A DNA stretch of 64,000 nucleotides from Pictodentalium vernedei (taxonomy: Eukaryota; Mollusca; Scaphopoda; Dentaliida; Dentaliidae), in contig CM062289.1 of the NCBI GenBank assembly GCA_031216915.1, forward strand, positions 393,602,674 through 393,666,673, written 5' to 3'. Shown here piece by piece: positions 21,875 through 33,167 of the stretch (position 1 is its first letter; every line of letters starts with the position of its first letter). The notes under the pieces were generated by a model. The model did not search any database. It was not told where the DNA came from and saw only the letters and a program-made list of their open reading frames with translations. The translations under genes and the position numbers were made by a program.

Positions 21875-22090
21875 AGTAGCTATCACTGCACAGGAGGTGG
21901 AGGATTTATGTGATTTGGTGAGAGCGCGGCCTTACCTTTATAATCCTCGGCATGTGGATTATCGTGACTCCCAAAAGACCTTCACTGCGTGGGCGGAAAT
22001 CGCAAAGGAGTTGGGAAACACAGCCATTGATGGAGAGCTATTTTTCACTGTAGCATATGAATACATTGTCATGAATAGTATGGGCCTGTA
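21875..22090 (+). CDS. Partial MADF-domain exon
   Basis: The frame reads EVEDLCDLVRARPYLYN, then HVDYRDSQKTFTAWAEIAKE: the first two helices of a MADF domain (Adf-1-like, SANT-related DNA binding). The usual third helix (RWknLRd) is missing, and the frame ends at a stop about 40 codons later after AIDGELFF.., so this is either one exon of a split gene or a fragment. A possible acceptor is CACTGCACAG at about 21891. MADF proteins occur as host factors and as the second protein of PIF/Harbinger transposons; no Harbinger nuclease is seen here. A family E MITE lies immediately upstream (21475-21715). Confidence 0.55.
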
Positions 22091-22357
22091 GTTGATACAT
22101 GTATCAGCACGTATTCATTCATTGGCTCGTTTTGACTGATATAATTGTATTGCGATCACGGAAACTGCTCCAATCTCGGCGTTAAGCCAAACATGAACGC
22201 AAATGAGCTGGACATATGTGACATGGCCACTGTAGCGGCACCGCACCTCCGCAACGCACCACCGCCATGCAACCATCGCAACCGCATGTATGTGTCCATA
22301 GCTTTAGATTCGTTAAAACATTTGACTGGTAGCTTGAGAGAGTGAAGAACTTATCAA

Positions 22358-22609
22358 TTAACCCTTTACCCAACGCAACGAAAAAAAACAGCCAGCGCTA
22401 TTCTCAAAAATCGGCAATTAATTTTCATTATTTTTTGAATTTTTTGTCTCAAAAACACAGGATATGACCCCTCATTGGAACGAGCTCGTCGAGCTCGTTC
22501 CAAGGAGGGGTCATAACCTATGTTTTGGGGACAAAAAATGAAAAAGATGAGTTATTCAAGAATTTTGTTTGCAAGTGTCGTCTGCTGTTCGCGTTAGGTA
22601 AAGGGTTAA
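22358..22609 (-). mobile_element. Family B palindromic MITE
   Basis: TTAA-CCCTTTACCCAACGCAAC to GTTAGGTAAAGGG-TTAA. Arms ACACAGGATATGACCCCTC / GAGGGGTCATAACCTATGTT; full GAACGAGCTCGTCGAGCTCG centre. Confidence 0.9.
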
Positions 22610-22693
22610 CACCACGGATGGCATTGGTTTTATACCATGGTTACCTATTCTACTCTATCTAAAATGCCTATGACATATATTTTAGCTTTACTT

Positions 22694-23276
22694 CCATCTT
22701 CGCTTTTAATCTATGCAAGGTCACAGGTCGCGAAGTGCAAACAAAGCGTTTTCCATATTCGTCGCGTTGAGTTCTGTGTCAGCGAAGTCAACTAGATTTG
22801 TGACATATCAAGTTTAAATTCGCAGTACCGATGTCATCATTCGCATGAACTGAAGGGGCAACCCTAGATGACTTTAAACGATGGGATAGGACATGTTTAA
22901 AGCACTTTTTTACGGAGGCGAGAGCTTGTTTTGAGTGGCAACAAGGAAACACTCGTTGCACAGAGTTTCTCGGCTAGGGAAAACCCCGAAAGTTGTCGAA
23001 ACAGTGATCAGGGCCACAGAGTCATGACACAGCGTGCATTCAAACACCATTTAAGTCGATAGGAACTCAATTCGAAATAATGAAAGTTCTCATACAGTAT
23101 CGCCATTGCGTTAAACAAATGAAAACCTTGGCTAAATGTTTTTGAATTCGCTCTAATGGACGTAATTGGGTCCGAAGCACTTCATCCGCTCTCTCTTCCC
23201 ATTGCTTACAACTTGTTTTCTTGAAATGTTTACACCTCGCGACCTGTGACCTTGCATAGATTAAAAGCCAAGATGG
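22694..23276. mobile_element. 583-bp element with about 45-bp inverted ends
   Basis: Ends CCATCTTCGCTTTTAATCTA and, reversed, CCATCTTGGCTTTTAATCTA, continuing through TGCAAGGTCACAGGTCGCGA. It interrupts a segment whose other copy (53300-53400) is uninterrupted there. No protein recognised inside. Confidence 0.75.
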
Positions 23277-23700
23277 CAGTTTCGAAAAAAGGCTTATAGT
23301 TAAAATTTACACCTACAGTGGAACTACATCCAAGCTGACCTTTGGTGACCTCGACTTGAATGCAAACTTGCGATGAGTGAAATGAAACCAACAATCATTT
23401 AGTGCGTTTTTAAATGAGTTTACCTCATAAGATACCATAAATTAACAAACATGCAATGCCTCATGTTAATAAAGCACCTATACCTCAAAATTGTATGTTA
23501 TTATTTTATTAAAATAAAAAAGGCCCCTTGATTTGCGCGTTTCTTTTCCCATTTCGTTTCGGCGATACAATTGACAGCGGAAGTACCACACACCGGTGCT
23601 CATGTAAACAAAAACAGTTTCGCACGCGTAAATATTGTATTATTTAACATTTAAACTCTTATTAATCTGACGATCATGATATAAAATAAAATATACCAAA

Positions 23701-23819
23701 AGTAGCTTGGTGTACCAAATGTTCACCACGCGTGGTGAAGTGGCGTTCACCGCGCGCCAAAGGCTCGCGGTGAACACCACTTCACCACTCGTGGAGAACA
23801 TTTGGTACACCAAGTTACT
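23701..23819. repeat. Hairpin element
   Basis: AGTAGCTTGGTGTACCAAAT mirrored by ATTTGGTACACCAAGTTACT; TTCACCACGCGTGGTGAAGT inner palindrome. Only the left half is present in the copy at 53825. Confidence 0.85.
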
Positions 23820-24164
23820 ATGGGTATATTCTATATGAACACAATGGTCCCATCATTGTGTATACGCTTTGTGAATTGATAGTGCATACGTGCTCCTACT
23901 TGGGCAGCAGGTATGGATAATCTTGCCCAAGGATACAATTCATGTGGCGCTGTTCGTGAGCAAACCTATAATGAATGAATAAAAGTTTCAAATCTACAGC
24001 CTTTTGGTCTCAAATTACATAAGCCAGCCAATGCTAAAAAAGTGTTTTGATTCTCATGTAATCCCTCATTGAATCTGAATCCCCCTCATTGGACATTTTT
24101 ATTGCCTTTCACAGTTTCGGTGTCTTCTGATAATATTAGTACAAACTCGATGAGACCCGAAACT

Positions 24165-24365
24165 TTTTACATTTTTTTAGTTGCGTCTTCAGTATGTTTG
24201 TCTTGTTAACATTTATGGGAGGGTGCCTATAAGCACTCTCCCATACATTGTAACGAGGCAAATCCCCATAGATTAAATACTTTTACTTCAAAGATAATAT
24301 AAAGAGCATCGAAAGAATATGAAGCCTTTGAATTGCAGTACCTACAGTTTGTTATGAGAGGAATG
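24165..24365. mobile_element. Family E MITE, decayed
   Basis: Core TTATGGGAGGGTGCC / AGCACTCTCCCATACA, then GAAGCCTTTGAATTGCAGTA at the right. TTAA ends not recognisable. Confidence 0.6.
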
Positions 24366-24687
24366 TTTTATTTTTAAATTTAAAAATGAATTTATTTGTA
24401 TACGTATTCACTTTCTTTATTTCTGTGTGTAAAAAGACAGCCGAAATCCTTTCCATGTTTGTTCACCTTTTGCAAAATTAAAATTAAAAATAAAACCCTC
24501 CCTCCGTCACTGATTTGAAAACAAAATTGCCTCAGAATCACTAAATTTATTTTGTGTGACTCAATGAGCCACCGCTGTCATTTTTTAGGAATAGGAAAAA
24601 CTGTGAAAAAGGAAGTGATAATGTGAGTTATACATGCATATTATTATAAACTGTTGCCAAACAATGAAATCAAATCGTGTGTACTGT

Positions 24688-24875
24688 TTATTTATTTATT
24701 GGGGTTTAACGATACATTCGACAGCCAGGGTCACCTCATGTCGGACAGTTTTACGGGTGGAGGAAGACGGAGTGACCGGAGAGAACCACCGAGCAACGGC
24801 GAGAAATTTGTCAGACTCCCCAACGTACTAACTCCACACAAGCAGCGTTAGCACTGGTTGAAGACAAATCATGTG
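24688..24875 (-). mobile_element. SINE fragment, minus strand
   Basis: Reverse complement of the SINE 3' half: TTTATTTATTTATTGGGG tail, CCTCATGTCGGACAGTTTTA, GGTGGAGGAAGACGGAGTGA. 5' part missing. Confidence 0.75.
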
Positions 24876-25631
24876 TGCTGAAGTGATTTCTCCTCCAGTA
24901 TTTGCAAAAATCGACCCACAGTACAGGACTTCACTTTTTCTGATTACAAATAGTTGTTGCTTTTATAAATGCACGTTAATTTAAAATCTCTGCACTGGAC
25001 TTTATTTTATATCTTTTGTTTCACTAATGTACGTCAGGGACCTTGATATTTTGAATACTTACAAATTAATGGATGTTTTGTGCTAACTATCGGATTTTTC
25101 TACAGCCACCAGACAGAAGGAAATTAGTTTTCTCCATAATATTTACCAAGACAATGAAATCTAAACATCCGACAAATTCCTCAGTGACTTTCGATTTTTC
25201 ATGCATTTTTAAATAAGGACATATTTACTGGAAGGCACATGGCAAAATAAAAGAATATGTTCAACTTTGTTGTGGACATTATGAAAATTGTATGAAGATT
25301 GTCACTGATCATTTTGAATTGACGTCAATTATAGAAGGATGGAGTTGGGAATTTCATGATGGTGGAGAACATAGTAACCAATACCCGTATAATGCGTGTT
25401 GTATTCTCTTCTGTGTTATTAATATCAACATCCCCAAGACAAGGAATACTCATCTTCATAGTTTACGGACGTGTGTTCTTGTTAACCCTGATTTGGATTC
25501 ATAATAAACCTACTATGAATTCTTTCTTGGACTTGAAGAGGACAAATAATTGACGATTAGATCTTTCAACTTTCAATGGATCGTTGAATTGAATACACGA
25601 CACAGTCTTAGAATCTGGATTTTTTTTTCGT
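24876..25631. other. No feature seen
   Basis: Short overlapping frames only, none recognisable. 26199-26585, before receptor exon 4, likewise shows only a weak decayed palindrome (26215-26290). Confidence 0.5.
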
Positions 25632-25862
25632 TTAACACTTTGCCCAACGTAACGGCCAAAACCGGCCAGCGCTATTCTCAAAAATCGCCAATTAATTTTC
25701 ATTATTTTTACATTTTTGGTCTCAAAAACATAGGTTATGGCCCCTCATTGGAACGAGCTCGTTCCAATGAGGGGGCCATAACCTATGTTTTTGAGACAAA
25801 AATGAAAATAATTACATTTTTTTACAAGTGAAGTCTGCTTTTCGTGTCAGGTAAAGGGTTAA
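25632..25862 (-). mobile_element. Family B MITE, compact centre
   Basis: TTAA-CACTTTGCCCAACG to CAGGTAAAGGG-TTAA. Arms AACATAGGTTATGG.CCCCTC; centre reduced to GGAACGAGCTCGTTCC, giving one perfect uninterrupted palindrome. Confidence 0.9.
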
Positions 25863-25946
25863 CCCCTTACCTAATAGGGGACAAGCAAAGAGCAAACATT
25901 TGAAAAAAGAAGAAGAAATGAAACGCGAAAAACTATTTCTTAATAA

Positions 25947-26198
25947 TTGACCCTTTACCCGGCGAATCGACCACATCCGCCCGCGTAATATTCAAATTAT
26001 GCAGTTAAATAAATATTATTTTTCAAAAAAGTTCAACAAAACCAAATCATGTGGCCTCTCATTGGAACGAGTTCGTCGAGCAAGTTCCAACAAGGGGGGT
26101 CACATGATATGGATTTGTTGAAATATTTTTTAATGATTTCAAAAAATAATATTTAAAATAATAAATTTTGATATCGTCTGCGGTGGGTAAAGGGTTAC
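25947..26198 (+). mobile_element. Family A palindromic MITE
   Basis: TTGA-CCCTTTACCCGGCGAATC to CTGCGGTGGGTAAAGGG-TTAC; both TTAA flanks have mutated. Core TTGGAACGAGTTCGTCGAGC. Confidence 0.8.
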
Positions 26199-26585
26199 AA
26201 ACATTCTGTTTCAAAAACGTTGCTTATGAAATTTCCTTGGGCGAACTCACCGAATTCGTTGCAACGAGGAGTCACAAGCTACGTTTTATGGGGCAGGTAT
26301 TGGTAAAATAAAAATGGTTGAATGTTATTGTTTTGTTTTTTTGTAAATAGTGACAGCTGGTTACATTTTCAACTATTCGACCCAGCAACATATCATCAGA
26401 AGATGACCAAAAATACACAAAGAATATTTTGCAGTTTTGGAATGGACACCGACGCGAAGACAATTGACGAATGTAATTTCATTTTGGAGTAGAAAAAGTT
26501 AGTTCATGGACATTGCTATGGAATCAACTGTGATGAGAAAAACGGATGAAATGTTGCCATACAAGAGATAATCCTCATCCTGAGA

Positions 26586-27533
26586 ATGGGCGATTTGAAA
26601 GAAACTCAAAAGGATTGTGTCTTATTTTCTCACTTCCGAAGTTTCGTTTTCTTTTTAAAACTATTTGGACTTTATTTTGAGAGATATAAGGATGAAGAAA
26701 CTGGAAAAACTAAATCGAGCAAAGTGATTTACATTACGGCATTTTTGTTGATTATTTTGTTTCTTAATATTATACGTTCATTTCTTGTATTACCATCCAA
26801 AGTGCAAGTTGAAGTCCAATCATTCTTCAAGATCTGGATGACAACATGGTGTATCGAGTGTTTTGTGAAAGTTTTCATTTTTGTTAAAGCTGTTTATAAA
26901 AAGGAAAAACTACCAAATTTCTTCCTGAAATGGCAAAAATACTCATTTACTAATCACAATAAATTCATCAAAATGTTAATTCGTATTGCACTTCTGATTA
27001 CATTCAGTATAATTATATCTAACACAGTCACTGTTGTAATTGGTGCCATTATGTCTGAGGAGCTTGGGCTCATGTATCTCGCAGCCTTGTGGCCAAGAGC
27101 TGATGAAACAAATTCTGATCACAGACTAGCAGCTTTTTGTGTTGCGATGATATGTTTAATGTCTGTAGTAGCTATATTTCCAATAGCGTTTATGGTTATT
27201 CTTTTTGTTTTAACATCATTAGAGTTTCGTTGTTTAAACAAAGAAATGCGCAACGCTGTCGGCACGGGTAGTTTAAGTGCTCGAGATATTGGAATATTCA
27301 TCAGGAGGCATCGAAACATCTCTGACGTTGTGTCTACTCTGGATGAGATATTTTCATGGATGAGTGGATCTGTGTTTTTGGCTAATATACCCATGTGTTG
27401 TCTTATACTTTATCAGTTCGTAAACTATATTGAATCTAGTCCTGTTAACTTAATCATGGGTGCGCTTTGGTTCGGAATGGCCTTCACACATCTCATTATA
27501 GTGGTAATAGCAGCTGCCATGATAAATGTTACG
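26586..27533 (+). CDS. Gustatory-receptor-like 7TM chemoreceptor, alternative 5' exon 4
   Basis: Intact 316-codon exon, the most divergent of the four and with a short N-tail (about 15 residues before the conserved FGLYFERY block). Helices at about 48-70, 80-104, 127-155, 180-213, 255-281 and 287-313. Conserved blocks: SFFKIWMTTWCIEC, FFLKWQKYS and NIPMCC. It ends GTT ACG|GTAGGT, a good phase-0 donor at the position used by the other three exons; a stop follows four codons later in the intron. It is the closest 5' exon to the shared 3' exons but still 18 kb from the first one recognised. Receptor identity is strong by internal comparison; ligand and expression unknown. Confidence 0.85.
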
Positions 27534-27641
27534 GTAGGTCATTATTAATAGCATTTAGAAATGTCTCATTTCTAGAAGGGATGGTAAATTATATGCCGAT
27601 AAATGGGCCGATTGTGGTAAGGGTAAGAGGGCAGTTGTTAG

Positions 27642-27815
27642 TTAACCATCTGAACCCTCGTGGCACATTCCATGACAGTTCAATGGCAGCATTTGGAAGA
27701 GACCATACTCATTATTTGGGGGTAGACCAATTAATATTTTCAACGTGCAGCATTGGGGCTGCACGTTGAATATATTTATGGTATACCCCACACATTCACT
27801 CAGCGGGCATCCTAC
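27642..27815 (+). mobile_element. Family C MITE, right end split by family E
   Basis: TTAA-CCATCTGAACCCTCG, core TTTTCAACGTGCAGC.TT..GGGGCTGCACGTTGAA, then GGGCATCCTACTTAA where the family E element begins. The right end after 28065 is too diverged to be sure of. Confidence 0.7.
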
Positions 27816-28065
27816 TTAACTGGTAAAGTGCTGGAAGCCCATATTTGGGCTTTATTCTGAGGTGAAGGTACTACAACTTGAAGGCTTCATACTCGGTGGA
27901 TGTGCTCCGTATTATCTTTGAAGTGATATTATTCAGTCTGTAAGGATTTGTCTTGTTACAATTTATGGGAGAGTGCCTACAGGCACTCTCCCATAAATTG
28001 TAACAAGGCAAGGCTATGTGAACAAATTTTGAAGGCCAAAATTAATTTAGCATACTACCAGTTAA
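27816..28065. mobile_element. Family E MITE, intact, nested in family C
   Basis: TTAA-CTGGTAAAGTGCTGG to GCATACTACCAG-TTAA. Core TTACAATTTATGGGAGAGTG / CACTCTCCCATAAATTGTAA is perfect. Confidence 0.85.
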
Positions 28066-29344
28066 TAAAATAAAATTATTACGCATCATGTTCTTTCAAC
28101 GGATTACCAAAAATGGCCACGGACCGATTACAGGTTATTTGAGCTCACAATCGGCCGATTCCAGTGTCGATTCCGATTATAAAACCGTGCATTACTAGAC
28201 AGGTCGAGGCTCGTAAAAAACTACATTAATTTGAAGATATTTTACAGTGTTTCACCACATGAAAAGTCGAGACTCGAAAGAACTTCATTAAATTGAACAT
28301 ATTTCACAGTGTTAAACTACGTTGACTCAGATCCAGTAAAATTACCAGTCAGTAACATAAGTTGGAATTTTATAATCGGCGTAGATGGAATGAGCTTGTA
28401 CAAAATGGAAATTAAAGCGACCTGGAAAAGGGGTTACCTTTACTTCTTTCAGACATCCCTTTCTCGGATAAGTTTTTCTTATTTTTTTTTTGTAGTACGA
28501 GCGTTAACATTTTTATCCCATAAATTATCGTTTATTTGAACAACAAAAGCTTTGGATAAATGTTTGCCTTATTCACCTAGTAGGGTGATAAATTTTCCCC
28601 ATAGGTTTAACACTCAAAGAATGTATTCCCCAAAAGTAGCGACGGTCTTGTTGACCTCTGGCCTCTACCACATTTGTCTAGCATAATTAATACTTCGATT
28701 GTTGATTTCTTCAAATATTTTTGAAAGTTTTACACAATGCCAGTAGAAAACACCACACACTGCTCATATAATAAAGTATTTTTGCAAGTGTAGCTCAAGT
28801 TTGTAGGGGAATTATTTTTAGACAGAAATGTATTACTGCGCCTTGTTTATTTTTACCAATTTTGCTGGTCGGTCGAATTGGACCAATGTGCTCCTCACTT
28901 CTCGCTGTGTTTTGTCGCGAATTATAGCAGGATTTTGCCTCGCCCTGTAGAAGATTTATGGGATAAACAAAACAAAGGTATAGTGTTTTCAAGTAAAAAA
29001 ATTATTCTACGAGTAGGATTAAGAATGAAGCCGACAAGCCTCTTTGAAAACACTATACGTTTATTCTTTCTGTCCCGATTCGTGCGAATCGTTTTTTGAC
29101 TCTTCAGAACTCTGCAGGAATCAATTTTCAGCTCTTAAGTATTTGAGAGTGCTGTTATATATCCTTGTGAGAGTAACTAATACTTGCTCCATAGTAAAAA
29201 GCAAACAGCCTATTTATATATTTACAAGAGTTTTCCCGTTAATGGCCTAGTTCCTTTTTGTGTGTTACATGTATACACGCAGACTACGTCTTAGAACATA
29301 CAGACCTTTGGTGGGCTTGTTGGTGAAAGTTACAATTTCGTGGA
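28066..29344. other. No feature seen
   Basis: First part of the presumed receptor intron; no exon-like segment between acceptor and donor found by eye. Confidence 0.45.
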
Positions 29345-29581
29345 AGAGGTTTCGGGGGATGTTTTGACCGTTTTTCGTCCAGGAAAATGATACGTCGTAA
29401 TTTCATTGAGTAGGATGGCTGGTAACTGAATGTGTGGGGTAGACCAATCAATATTGTTAACGTGCAGCCCCCAAGGCTTCACGTTGAAAATATTAATTGG
29501 CCCACCCCAAATAATGAATATGGACTCTTCCAATTGTCATTGAACTGACATGGAAGAAACCATCAGGGTTCAAGGGGTTAA
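29345..29581 (-). mobile_element. Family C MITE
   Basis: Right end GGTTCAAGGGG-TTAA, core AATATTGTTAACGTGCAGCC / GGCTTCACGTTGAAAATATT, left part GACCGTTTTTCGTCCAGG. Left TTAA lost. Confidence 0.75.
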
Positions 29582-29644
29582 TTTGAGGAAACAAACAATA
29601 AGTAGAATTCTTCAGACTTCTAGGGACACTTTCAGAATCTTTGA

Positions 29645-29893
29645 TTAACCCTTTACCCGACGCAGAGGATATCAGAATTTCTTATTTTAAATATCATTTT
29701 TTTTAATTTTTCAAACAGTTTCAACAAAACCATATCATGTGACCCCTCGTTGGAACGAGCTCGACGAGCTCGTTCTAAAGAGGGGTCACATGATATGGTT
29801 TTGTTGAAATTTTTTGAAAAATAATATTTTTTCAACTGCTAAATTTGCATATTACGTGGGCGGATGCGCCCGATTCGTTGGGTAAAGGGTTGA
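29645..29893 (-). mobile_element. Family A palindromic MITE
   Basis: TTAA-CCCTTTACCCGACGCAGA to GATTCGTTGGGTAAAGGG-TTGA. Arms CATATCATGTGACCCCTC; centre GGAACGAGCTCGACGAGCTC. Confidence 0.88.
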
Positions 29894-30149
29894 AGTCAAA
29901 TGAACACAATTTGAATCAAAGTTGCATCCAAGAATACTGCAGTTTGTTTCACGAGTTTCCTCGAACGATTCGATGATATGCGGCGAAGTAATACACTGTT
30001 GGAAAGAGCCCAGGGAGCACCTTCAAACAGTGTGTTATCTCACCACATCTCCTTTCCAACGTCATAGAACATTTTCGTTTATTATCATTTACAAGATGTA
30101 TCAAGGTTCTTGATGGAGTACAGAGGTCCATCGAAAGGTCCACTGTTCA

Positions 30150-30672
30150 ATACCGACCATCGATAACTGAGTTGTGTCCTCGGTCGGGCACTTACCTCTT
30201 TACCCAACGCAGACAATTTATTATTTTAAATATCATTTTTTCAAATTTTTCAACATAACCATATCATGTGACCCCTTGTTGGAACGAGCTCGACGAGCTC
30301 GTTCCAACGAGGGGTCACATTATATGTTTTTTTTTAAATTTTTTGAAAAATAATATTTTTTCAACTGCTGAATTTGCATATTACGCGGGCGGATGGGGCC
30401 GATTCGTTGAGTAAAGGGTTAATCCCGATTGCCCACGTGGGGGTCACGGTGGCACTGTGTACTAAAGCGTACTGCACGTCGATGGTGCACTTGTCTTCAG
30501 CTAAGGGTAACCTATACCTTGTGTGGAGTTTTTACGCTGGGGAGTCTGACCGTTGCTCGCCGCTGCTCGGTGGTTCTTTTTGGGTACACAAGCTTCCGCC
30601 ACCCGTAAAACTGTCCGACATGAGGTGACCGTGGCAGTCGAAAGTGTCGTTAAAACCTAAATAAATAAATAA
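30150..30672 (+). mobile_element. SINE interrupted by a family A MITE
   Basis: GTTGTGTCCTCGGTCGGGCA-CTTA ends at 30195; the body resumes at 30419 as TTAATCCCGATTGCCCACGT and runs to CGTTAAAACC(TAAA)n. Together they read as one SINE split at its internal TTAA. Confidence 0.85.
30192..30422 (-). mobile_element. Family A MITE nested in SINE
   Basis: Left TTAC-CTCTTTACCCAACGCAG, right GATTCGTTGAGTAAAGGG-TTAA; arms CATATCATGTGACCCC, centre GGAACGAGCTCGACGAGCTC. Confidence 0.88.
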
Positions 30673-31111
30673 ATCGAGGCTCTTGAAGAATTAACAATTG
30701 AATATTAAAAGTAGTTGCAGTAAAACTTCTTGCTATTCCGTCTCGACTAGTATAGTTGGGGAACAAAACACCGTTACCATATATTTTATAGTTGAATGAA
30801 TTTATCTCTTGTCCATTTTGTGCAAGCACATAGATGAGTGTGCGTGAAGTACGTTTTTGGAGACGCCTGTTGAGTTTGGATCAAGAGACCAAATATTATT
30901 GTAGTGGGTTCAGAAACATCTTACTTTCTCACTTCAGGCTCATGGGTGCCTTCCTGATTTGTTTCGGATAAAAGTGACGAAAGATATTGAGAAGAATAGC
31001 TTACAGGTAAGACGAGACAAAGTTAAAGATTTGATTCTCAGGCCACGTTGTAATGAATAACAAAAAAAAAAAAAATATTTAAATTAAATAAAAAAAACGC
31101 TATTCGGAACC

Positions 31112-31351
31112 TTAACCCTTTGAACCCTGGCGGTATCTTCCATGTCGGTTCAATGGCAGCAATTGGAAGAGTCCATATTCATTATTTGAGGGTAGACCAA
31201 TTAATATTTTCAACGTGCAGCCTTTAGGCTGCACGTTGAAAATATTGATTGGTCTACCCCTACACATTCACCTAGCAGTCAATACGTAATGCATTTCTGA
31301 CGTACAATGTTCGTGGGTCGGAAAAGCGGCCACGCGGGTTCAAAGGGTTAA
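31112..31351 (+). mobile_element. Family C MITE with empty site in the other copy
   Basis: TTAA-CCCTTTGAACCCTGGCGG to GGGTTCAAAGGG-TTAA. Perfect core TTTTCAACGTGCAGCC-TTTA-GGCTGCACGTTGAAAA. The other copy (32951-32970) reads GGAACTTTAATTAACTCATA without it. Confidence 0.92.
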
Positions 31352-31533
31352 CTCATATTCGACTCTTGTTAATTGCAACAGTGCAAACTGCTCTGACGGC
31401 TTGAATAATTAAAGCCACAATCGGTCAATAGAGACGAGCACGACCATTAGTTTACTGATGCTCATCTTTACTGGATCCTTCTGAACATCCGAATATTTGA
31501 ATGGCTTGAATCTAGAGCTTACAACACCTGTTC

Positions 31534-31935
31534 GGGGGCGCGGTGGCGTCGCAGTAACCGGTTCTCGTCAGATCACCGAAGTTAAGCAACGTCGAGCGCG
31601 ATTAGTAGTTGGATGGGTGACCATTTCAGCGACTGATTCGCGATCCCGCGTTGTGTCCTTGGGCAAGGCAATTAACCCCGATTGCCTACATGGAGGAACG
31701 ATGACGATGTGCACTAAGGCGTACTACACGTCGATGGGGCGCATGTCTTCAACCAATCTAACCTTGTCTGTGCCGCGGTGCAGAGTTCAGAGTTACGATG
31801 TTGGAGAGCTGACAGCTGCTCGTCGTTGCTCATTGGTTCTCTCCGGGTACTCCGGCTTCCTCCACCCGTAAAACGGTCACCGACATGATATGACCCTGGC
31901 TGTTAAAATGTCGATAAACCCTAATAAATAAATAA
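31534..31935 (+). mobile_element. 5S rRNA-derived SINE with 13-bp target duplication
   Basis: Starts GGGGCGCGGTGGCGTCG, then GATCACCGAAGTTAAGCAAC and GTTGGATGGGTGACC, which are the internal-promoter part of 5S rRNA, then the usual SINE body (GTGTCCTTGGGCAAGGCAAT onward) and tail TCGATAAACCC(TAAA)n. Flanked by ACAACACCTGTTC at 31521-31533 and 31936-31948. Related SINEs here have a tRNA-like head, so this is a head-swapped member of the same body lineage. Confidence 0.88.
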
Positions 31936-32045
31936 ACAACACCTGTTCACCTTTTTCTTTCTACGCGTTTTCTACTCTGGCGTACTTTTCCTCGCAATCA
32001 CCTACTTTATAAATACAGGTCGTATCAGGATCCTAGAGGTGAGGT

Positions 32046-32395
32046 GGGGGAGGCGGTGACTCAGTAGGTAGAGGTGCAGGTTGCAAGCCCCGGTTCGAAT
32101 CCCACCTGAAGCAACCGCGTTGTGTCCTTGGGTAAGACACTTCACCCCCATTGCCCATGTGGGGGCACGGTGACGTTGTGTACTAAGGCGTACTGCACGC
32201 CGATGGTGCACCTGTCTTCAACCAATGCTAACCTTGCTTGTGTGGAGTTGGTATATTGGGGAGCTGACAGTTGCTCGCTGTTGCTCGGCGGTTCTCTCCG
32301 AGTACTCCGGCTTCCTCCACCCGTAAAACTGTCTTGGTCATGATTAGCCATTGTGCAGAAATATCTGACCTTAAACATCAATACATAAATATAAA
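32046..32395 (+). mobile_element. tRNA-headed SINE, nearly full length
   Basis: A-box-like GGCGGTGACTCAGTAGGTA, B box GGTTCGAATCC, then GTGTCCTTGGGTAAGACACT and CTCCGAGTACTCCGGCTTCC, ending TTAAACATCAATACATAAAT. Lies in a family C remnant: AGTCG-like CAGGTCGTATCAGGATCCT before and GGACCGGAAAAGCCG..TTCAAAGG-TTAA after (to about 32443). Confidence 0.82.
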
Positions 32396-32978
32396 TGAAT
32401 ACCGGATGGACCGGAAAAGCCGTCTCTCGGGTTCAAAGGTTAATTCCCCTTTGAAAGCATACAGGTACCAGAAAGAAGAAAAACAAGTCATACAAGCGAT
32501 TGTTATATTTACGAATATGTTTGATAGGAAAAACACATATAATACTGTACAATCCCCAGTCTAAGACAAATACCCCATCCCACGTCTAAGACAAATACCC
32601 CACCTGCACAAATACACCATTTAGTATTTTCGTTGTTTGCTTCCATATTATTTTTTACTTCCAACTACTTTGCGACCAGAAAACGAAACACTTAAGAGCT
32701 TGCAAAGTAAGTTGCACTGTTCTGTTCCTATAACATTTTCTGCAAGTTGGGCAGCAGGAAGACGGCCAAACTGGTCGTGTTGCCTCCCAGCGATGTACCA
32801 CATGTTAAAACTGTTCTTTGCGTACAATATTGTTTAAACCCGAGTACATTGTTAAATAAAGATTGATAGATTGATTGGTCCATAACGACCACTGACGAAC
32901 CATTATCAATACATTGTTCCGAAATCTAATTTAAATGTAACGTTATTGGGAACTTTAATTAACTCATATTCGACTGTT

Positions 32979-33046
32979 CGTCCCCTGAGTTCCAATGTGT
33001 TCTATGTGCCAGTAGGCACATAGAACACATTGGAACTCAGGGGACG
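32979..33046. mobile_element. Family F 68-bp hairpin, TGTT target duplication
   Basis: CGTCCCCTGAGTTCCAATGT..GTGCC-AGTA-GGCAC and exact mirror, 32-bp arms with a 4-nt loop. TGTT on both sides (32975-32978, 33047-33050). Copy 1 of the tandem duplication has the empty site (CGACTCTTGTTAATT, near 31363). Confidence 0.92.
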
Positions 33047-33167
33047 TGTTGTTAATTGTGACTGTTCAAACTGTCCTCACTGCTTGAATAATTAAAGCCA
33101 CAATCGGTTGGCAGAGTATGGTCATTAGTTTACTGATGCTCACCGTTTACTGGGTCCATCTGTGTAT

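Larger units (their letters stand above)
22630..23830. repeat. Segmental duplication, copy 1 (about 600 bp plus insert)
   Basis: Outside the 22694 element, blocks such as AACTACATCCAAG.TGACC, TTAACAAACATGC and TTAATCTGACGATCATG match 53295-53885 in order. Confidence 0.8.
31105..32879. repeat. Local tandem duplication, copy 1
   Basis: Ancestral blocks shared with 32930-33855: ACTCATATTCGACT, TTGAATAATTAAAGCCACAA, ATTAGTTTACTGATGCTCA, GGAAAAACACATATAATACT and ATTGTTAAATAAAGATTGAT. This copy carries family C, the 5S-SINE and a second SINE as extra insertions. Confidence 0.8.

Noticed and set aside
31497..31871. 124-codon open frame and possible 5S rRNA gene
   Set aside because: Both lie in the 5S-derived SINE; only the 3' part of 5S is present and it is fused to a SINE body.
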